DNA from: Candidatus Nomurabacteria bacterium | GTDB taxonomy: Bacteria; Patescibacteriota; Minisyncoccia; Phycocordibacterales; UBA9973 | Assembly: GCA_943354525.1 (NCBI GenBank) | Contig: CALRCI010000005.1 | Location: 389-22,772 of the forward strand | Length of the DNA stretch: 22,384 nt | Direction of reading: 5' to 3' | The notes under the pieces: model-generated | Database searches by the model: none | What the model was told of the DNA's origin: nothing | The model's input: the letters and a program-made list of their open reading frames with translations, nothing else | Position numbers and translations under genes: made by a program | Shown here: piece after piece, positions 18,244-22,384 of the stretch | How the letters are laid out: every line of letters begins with the position of its first letter | Position numbering within the stretch: the first letter of the stretch is position 1

Positions 18244-19458
18244 ATGTTCGGTAAAAAGAACACAATCTATCTCGATCACGCCTCTGCTACGCCGCCTGAT
18301 CCGCGCGTACTGCGTGTTTTTACTGCTGCGCAGACGCTCTGGGCAAATCCGAGTGCGCTCTATGCCGATGGCGTTACCGCCAAAAATCTCCTCGAGCAGT
18401 CTCGACGCACTGTTGCCGATATCGTTCGCGCGCATCCAGACGAAATGATTTTTACGAGCGGCGGCAGCGAAGGGAACAATCTCGCCATTCGCGGAATTGT
18501 GAATGCGTATCTGTCAAATGTCACAGGTCAATTGTCAAATGTTCCCAACATCGTGACGACGAACATTGAACACGCTTCGGTGCTTGAGACATGCCGAGAT
18601 CTCGAGAAGACTGGTCGTGCGACAGTGACCTACGTTCCCGTTGAACCAAACGGCGTTGTCGACCCAAAGAAAATAAAAGAGGCGATTACTCCAGAAACTG
18701 TTCTTGTCTCAGTCATGTATGCGAACAATGAGATCGGCACGATCCAGCCGATCCATGAAATTGCAAAAGTCATCCGGTATTTTCGAAAGTCAAATGTCAC
18801 AGGTGAATTGTCAAATGTTTCTTATCCATATTTCCACACTGATGCCATCCAAGCCATAAATTATTTCCCGCTCTTCGTTGATTCGCTCGGTGTTGATCTG
18901 ATGACGCTCTCAGCTTCGAAGGCGTATGGCATTCGCGGTTCGGGAATCCTCTATGTCCGACGGAATACAAAAATCAGTCCGGAAATTACGGGCGGAGAAC
19001 AGGAATACGGTCTGCGTGCCGGCACCGAAAGTCCTGCACTCGCGAGTGCATGCGCACACGCATTAAAAATCTCAGCCGATATGCGTGATGCGGAAACTTC
19101 ACGACTGACGATTCTCCGCGGCTTGCTCTTTACTGAACTCAAGAAAGTCCTTCCAGAGATGATTGTAAATGGCGATAGGGAATTGCGTTTGCCGAATAAT
19201 GTAAATATCTCTATTCCAAATATTTCAAGCGAAATGCTCACGCTCTATCTCGGCGCGCGCGGCGTGCTCGTCTCGGGCAAGAGCGCCTGCAAATCAACTG
19301 ACGAATCTGTGTCACATGTCATTGCCGCACTTCGTCCGGATGAATCACCAACAACGGGCAGTCTTCGCTTCTCGCTCGGTCGCGCAACCACAGAGTCAGA
19401 CATCCATTCTGTGATTGTTGCCATCAAAAAAGTTTTACCGCTGATTCAAAAGAAATAA
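18244..19458 (+). CDS. Cysteine desulfurase (NifS/IscS type) with two repeat-derived insertions
   Basis: PLP enzyme that takes sulfur from cysteine as a persulfide for Fe-S clusters or tRNA thiolation. Fold type I features: YLDHASATP (9-17), the PLP-stacking His110 in NIEHASV, ANNEIG, Asp200 in HTDAIQ, the PLP lysine Lys226 in SASKAYG, and Cys349 in VSGKSACKS, the persulfide cysteine. RFSLGRATTESD near the C-terminus is typical. Two loops contain almost the same peptide: LSNVTGQLSNV (90-100) and KSNVTGELSNV (182-192), encoded by a 31-nt DNA repeat with one difference; related enzymes lack most of these residues. Leaderless start. No scaffold (IscU) gene is adjacent, so IscS versus SufS-like role is open. 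Confidence 0.94.
   Translation: MFGKKNTIYLDHASATPPDPRVLRVFTAAQTLWANPSALYADGVTAKNLLEQSRRTVADIVRAHPDEMIFTSGGSEGNNLAIRGIVNAYLSNVTGQLSNVPNIVTTNIEHASVLETCRDLEKTGRATVTYVPVEPNGVVDPKKIKEAITPETVLVSVMYANNEIGTIQPIHEIAKVIRYFRKSNVTGELSNVSYPYFHTDAIQAINYFPLFVDSLGVDLMTLSASKAYGIRGSGILYVRRNTKISPEITGGEQEYGLRAGTESPALASACAHALKISADMRDAETSRLTILRGLLFTELKKVLPEMIVNGDRELRLPNNVNISIPNISSEMLTLYLGARGVLVSGKSACKSTDESVSHVIAALRPDESPTTGSLRFSLGRATTESDIHSVIVAIKKVLPLIQKK
18513..18543 (+). repeat. GTCA heptad repeat in the cysteine desulfurase gene, copy 1
   Basis: GTCA at 18513, 18520, 18527 and 18534, each followed by three other bases. It matches 18789-18819 at 30 of 31 positions and is read in the same frame as copy 2. Confidence 0.85.
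18789..18819 (+). repeat. GTCA heptad repeat in the cysteine desulfurase gene, copy 2
   Basis: Second copy, 276 nt after the first. The third heptad begins GTGA instead of GTCA. It encodes SNVTGELSNV in a loop before the PYFHTDA strand. Confidence 0.85.
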
Positions 19459-19462
19459 ATGC

Positions 19463-19554
19463 ACCTCACCCTAACCCTCTCCTGAAAAGGAGAGGGAATG
19501 GAATTCCACCCTCGCCTTTCCAGGAGAGGGTCGAGACGAAGTCCGGGGTGAGGT
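19463..19554. repeat. CCTCACCCC-type composite palindrome, copy 2
   Basis: Outer arms ACCTCACCC (19463-19471) and GGGTGAGGT (19546-19554). Inside are a hairpin CCCTCTCCT, GAAA, AGGAGAGGG, the perfect palindrome TGGAATTCCA, and the 33-nt stretch 19522-19554 identical in inverted form to 11539-11571. It fills the gap between the cysteine desulfurase and the protease-like gene. Confidence 0.82.
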
Positions 19555-19592
19555 AAATTAAAGTGCAAATGATTTTGCAGCGGATTATTCTG

Positions 19593-19601
19593 TGATAGAA
19601 T
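19593..19601 (+). promoter_or_regulatory. Extended -10 of the protease-like gene (leaderless)
   Basis: TGA plus TAGAAT (19596-19601); ATG 19608 is six bases downstream. TTTGCA at 19574-19579 may be the -35 with a 16-nt spacer. Confidence 0.65.
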
Positions 19602-19607
19602 AAAAGC

Positions 19608-20420
19608 ATGGAAGTCAAAGACCTCAATAAATCCCAACTCATACTCCTCACCATTCTCTGTTCATTCGTCGTCTCGATCGCGACCGGTATCGTGACTGTC
19701 ACACTCCTGCAAGCTGCGCCGGTCTCCGTGACGAAAACGATCACGAATGTCGTCGAGAAAACGATCGAGAAAGCCGTTCCCGGAACGGTGACCAACAATA
19801 CGAAAACTGTCGTCATCAAGGAAGAAGATCTCGTCGTCTCTGCCATTGAAAAGAATAATCCATCCTTGGTTACTGTTTTTCGCTTGACTGACGCTGTGGC
19901 TGGCACCACGACAACGCTCGGCCACGGATTCGTCGCAGATGCGAGCGGTACGATCCTCGTGCCGAGAGATCTGATTGATTATGGCGGGACATATCTTGCG
20001 CTCATTTCCGGCAAGAAATTTACGATTCAGCTCGTCGGCCGGACGATCGATGAGAAGACCGGTCTCGCCAAATACCATCTCGATCTCTCCGGTGACGACA
20101 AGGGAGCGAAGTTCACCCCCGTTGAGTTCGGCAACGTTGCTGATTTGAAAATCGGCCAGACGCTCATCGTGCTCGGCAGTGATTCTGATTCGTTCCGCAA
20201 GGGTATCATGTCGGGCTTGGGTCACCTCACGCTTTCTCTAGATAGCGGCAAAGATCTGAAGCTCGATGTACCGCAAGTAAATTTCTCTCTCAGCAATTCC
20301 ATGATTGGCGCGCCGGTCATAAATCTGAACGGGGAAGTTGTCGCAGTCGTCTTGGCCGGAAATTCTGGCCCGATATTGTATCCGGCCGGCATCGTCGCAT
20401 CGTTCGCGTCCGCGAAATAA
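19608..20420 (+). CDS. Membrane-anchored trypsin-fold (HtrA-like) protein without catalytic residues
   Basis: A 270-aa protein. N-terminal anchor helix (about 11-34), a Thr/Val/Lys-rich stalk with TKTITNVVEKTIEKAVPG (about 42-60), then a chymotrypsin-like domain: GHGFVADASGTILVPRDLI stands where HtrA has GSGFIxxxxGxILTNxHV, so the catalytic His is absent. The Asp strand (DLAVLKI in HtrA) is not recognisable. The serine loop GNSGGPL is replaced by SNSMIGAPVINLNGEVV. FGNVADLKIGQTLIVLGS matches the family's conserved segment before the serine. The fold is therefore likely kept while activity is lost. It has no PDZ domain. It probably acts as an extracytoplasmic binding or structural protein. Confidence 0.78.
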   Translation: MEVKDLNKSQLILLTILCSFVVSIATGIVTVTLLQAAPVSVTKTITNVVEKTIEKAVPGTVTNNTKTVVIKEEDLVVSAIEKNNPSLVTVFRLTDAVAGTTTTLGHGFVADASGTILVPRDLIDYGGTYLALISGKKFTIQLVGRTIDEKTGLAKYHLDLSGDDKGAKFTPVEFGNVADLKIGQTLIVLGSDSDSFRKGIMSGLGHLTLSLDSGKDLKLDVPQVNFSLSNSMIGAPVINLNGEVVAVVLAGNSGPILYPAGIVASFASAK

Positions 20421-20448
20421 TTGACAATACTATAAAAACTGTTAAAAT
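20421..20448 (+). promoter_or_regulatory. clpB promoter
   Basis: Perfect TTGACA (20421-20426) one base after the previous stop, 16-nt spacer, TAAAAT (20443-20448). The leader is about 43 nt and holds a TTAG heptad array. No CIRCE-type inverted repeat is visible. Confidence 0.72.
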
Positions 20449-20463
20449 AAGTGTAGTTTGTTT

Positions 20464-20494
20464 TAGATTTTAGACATTAGAACTTAGAAATTTA
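20464..20494 (+). repeat. TTAG heptad array in the clpB leader
   Basis: TAG at 20464, 20471, 20478 and 20485, each part of TTAG and exactly 7 nt apart, ending with TTA at 20492 in register. It lies in the predicted 5' untranslated region and ends 4 nt before the ATG. Confidence 0.78.
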
Positions 20495-20497
20495 CCT

Positions 20498-22384
20498 ATG
20501 CCACCATTTAATCACTTCACCAGCAAAGCCAAAGAAGCTATCAGGAAGGCCCACGAGCTCGTTATTGAGCGCGGACAGAACCATGTAAACTCCGTACACT
20601 TGCTCGCGGCTCTTGTCCTCCAGGAGGAATCTATGGTTATTTCAATATTAGACCGTCTCGAAGTCGATACCGGACTTCTGACTGATTCGATTCTCGATAT
20701 CATCGAGACACCTGAAGCAACACGTACGGTTTCTCCAGCATATCAGATCTATCTCACACCCGATCTCGCGCAAGTCATCGAACACGCAAGCAAAGTCGCT
20801 GCGAGCATGCAGGAACAGTTTGTTTCAACCGAACATCTCTTTCTCGCACTTCTCGATATTGCCAGCGAGGCCAAGGAAGTGCTCGCACGTTTCCGCATCT
20901 CTCGCGACGCTGCCCAGAAAGTAATTGAAGAATTCAAGAACTCCGACGTGACCGACCTCTCACGCGATAAGAAGATGCGCGCACTCGGCAAATATACGCG
21001 CAATCTCACCAAGCTCGCTCGTGAAGACAAACTCGATCCGGTCATTGGTCGCGATACTGAAATTATGCGCATCATGCAGATTCTCTCGCGCCGCACGAAG
21101 AATAATCCGATTCTCATCGGTGAAGCCGGTACTGGTAAGACAGCCGTCGTCGAAGGACTCGCCACGCGTCTTGCGAAAGGCGACGTTGCCGAATCTCTGA
21201 AAGACAAGGAAATCGTCTCGCTCGACTTGGGACTCCTCCTCGCCGGTACGAAATACCGTGGAGAATTTGAGGAGCGTTTGAAGAACATCATGAAGGAAAT
21301 CGAGAAAGCCGACGGTAAGATCATTCTCTTCGTCGATGAAATCCATACGATCGTCGGTGCCGGCGCATCCGAAGGCTCGCTCGATGCATCGAACATGCTC
21401 AAGCCTGCGCTCTCGCGCGGTGAACTTCGTGCCATTGGCGCGACGACGCTCAAAGAATTTCAGAAACACATCGAGAAAGATCCTGCACTCGCACGCCGCT
21501 TCCAGCCCGTCTACATTGATGAGCCGTCTGTCGAAGATGCCGTCTCGATTCTCCGCGGTCTCAAATCCAAATACGAACTTTTCCATGGCGTGCATATCAC
21601 TGACGATGCCATTGTCGCCGCCGTGAATCTCTCATCACGCTACATCACGAACCGCTACCTTCCGGACAAGGCCGTCGATCTCATCGACGAAGCTGCGTCG
21701 GCACTTCGTATCGCACTTGAAAACAAGCCACCGGCTCTCGAAGATGCTGATCGCCGGATTATGCGTTTCGAAATCGAAAAGGAAGCGCTGAAGAAAGAAA
21801 CCAATAAAGAGGCCAAAGCTCGTGTCAAAGTTCTCGACAGCGAAATTGAGAATCTCCGCGAGAAGAACAAAGAACTCGAACTCAAATGGCGCAACGAAAA
21901 AGAACTCGTCGTCTCTATTCGCGCGATCAAGAAAGAACTCGAAGACCTTCGTCTCGAAGCGGAGAATGCTGAGATGCGCGTCGATCTCGGTCGTGCCGCA
22001 GAAATCCGCTATGGTAAGATTCCAACGCTTGAGCGTGACGTCGAGACCAAGATGACTCGTTTGAAAAAGCTCCAGAAGTCCCGCCGTATTCTCAAAGAAG
22101 AAATCATGCCTGAAGATATCGCCGAAGTCGTCGCGCGTTGGACTGGCATTCCGCTTACAAAGATGCTCGAAGAAGAGCGAGAGAAATTGGAGCGCATGGA
22201 GCGAGAACTTGCGAAGCGTGTCGTTGGACAGAACGAAGCAGTGAAGAAAATCGCTGAGACGATCCGCCGTTCGCGTGCCGGCATCAGTGATCCAAATCGT
22301 CCGATCGGCTCGTTTATATTCCTCGGTCCAACCGGTGTCGGTAAAACTGAGCTCACGAAGGCACTTGCCGAATTCATGTTCAAT
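20498..22384 (+). CDS. clpB: Chaperone ClpB, N-terminal 629 residues (gene runs off the window)
   Basis: Hexameric AAA+ disaggregase that works with DnaK on aggregated proteins. Domains in order: Clp N-domain (about 1-145, FTSKAKEAIRKAHELV), NBD1 with Walker A GEAGTGKT (208-215), Walker B VDEIHT (279-284) and sensor region GATT; the ClpB-type coiled-coil middle domain (about 400-530) including EIRYGKIPTLE, which separates ClpB from ClpA and ClpC; then NBD2 beginning ARWTGIPLTKM and VGQNEAV, with Walker A GPTGVGKT (610-617). The open frame continues to the last base. ATG 20498 gives the usual ClpB N-terminus; there is no Shine-Dalgarno sequence. NBD1 Walker A has Ala and Thr where Pro and Val are usual. 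Confidence 0.96.
   Translation, partial: MPPFNHFTSKAKEAIRKAHELVIERGQNHVNSVHLLAALVLQEESMVISILDRLEVDTGLLTDSILDIIETPEATRTVSPAYQIYLTPDLAQVIEHASKVAASMQEQFVSTEHLFLALLDIASEAKEVLARFRISRDAAQKVIEEFKNSDVTDLSRDKKMRALGKYTRNLTKLAREDKLDPVIGRDTEIMRIMQILSRRTKNNPILIGEAGTGKTAVVEGLATRLAKGDVAESLKDKEIVSLDLGLLLAGTKYRGEFEERLKNIMKEIEKADGKIILFVDEIHTIVGAGASEGSLDASNMLKPALSRGELRAIGATTLKEFQKHIEKDPALARRFQPVYIDEPSVEDAVSILRGLKSKYELFHGVHITDDAIVAAVNLSSRYITNRYLPDKAVDLIDEAASALRIALENKPPALEDADRRIMRFEIEKEALKKETNKEAKARVKVLDSEIENLREKNKELELKWRNEKELVVSIRAIKKELEDLRLEAENAEMRVDLGRAAEIRYGKIPTLERDVETKMTRLKKLQKSRRILKEEIMPEDIAEVVARWTGIPLTKMLEEEREKLERMERELAKRVVGQNEAVKKIAETIRRSRAGISDPNRPIGSFIFLGPTGVGKTELTKALAEFMFN

Noticed and set aside
20421..20497. 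CIRCE/HrcA operator before clpB
   Set aside because: No TTAGCACTC/GAGTGCTAA inverted repeat; the TTAG units are direct repeats at 7-nt steps.

Overview
The window reads as a chromosomal segment of a Candidate Phyla Radiation bacterium (Patescibacteria), most like a Parcubacteria-type lineage. The evidence is a UvrA shortened by loss of an internal domain, a minimal IF-2 that starts almost at its G domain, an array of VirB2/TrbC-like 'pilin' proteins, tRNAs without encoded CCA, and an operon of metallo-beta-lactamase-fold protein, small membrane protein and GyrA. This is recognition by family resemblance; no marker gene such as 16S rRNA is present.

Layout. 1-1264: 3' part of uvrB and its terminator. 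1266-1521: tRNA-Arg and an unlisted 56-residue cysteine-rich protein, both on the minus strand. 1558-4268: uvrA with its own promoter and terminator. 4288-4584: a small minus-strand gene. 4701-8081: leaderless operon of MBL-fold protein, one-TM protein and gyrA. 8165-8689: SAM methyltransferase. 8837-12395: solute-binding protein followed by five two-helix pilin-like proteins. 12516-14282: two minus-strand membrane proteins, one SPFH-like, each with a strong promoter. 14297-15237: hairpin-rich region and tRNA cluster Trp, Leu(TAA), Leu(TAG), Lys on the minus strand. 15236-17679: DUF4446 protein, infB, rbfA operon on the minus strand. 17720-18193: a small unknown gene. 18229-20420: cysteine desulfurase and a protease-fold membrane protein, each apparently leaderless. 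20421-22384: clpB, cut by the window end.

The known genes cover nucleotide-excision repair (UvrA/UvrB), DNA topology (GyrA), translation initiation (IF-2, RbfA), sulfur mobilisation and protein disaggregation. The pilin-like block suggests a cell-surface or secretion structure, but its motor genes are not here.

The unusual content lies mostly between genes and in small insertions inside genes. (1) A family of structured elements (8721-8807, 17077-17196, 14341-14603, 14943-15032). The two best copies are about 90% identical over a 61-nt core, with two compensatory base-pair changes, and each is enclosed by a different, locus-specific inverted repeat. (2) Arrays of a fixed 4-mer every 7 nt (CTAG, TTAG or GTCA plus three free bases) in three intergenic spacers and twice inside the cysteine desulfurase gene. 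(3) A palindromic insertion in frame in uvrB. (4) A 33-nt CCTCACCCC-type repeat in two inverted copies. Several promoters have an extended -10 six bases before the ATG, and Shine-Dalgarno sequences are almost absent.
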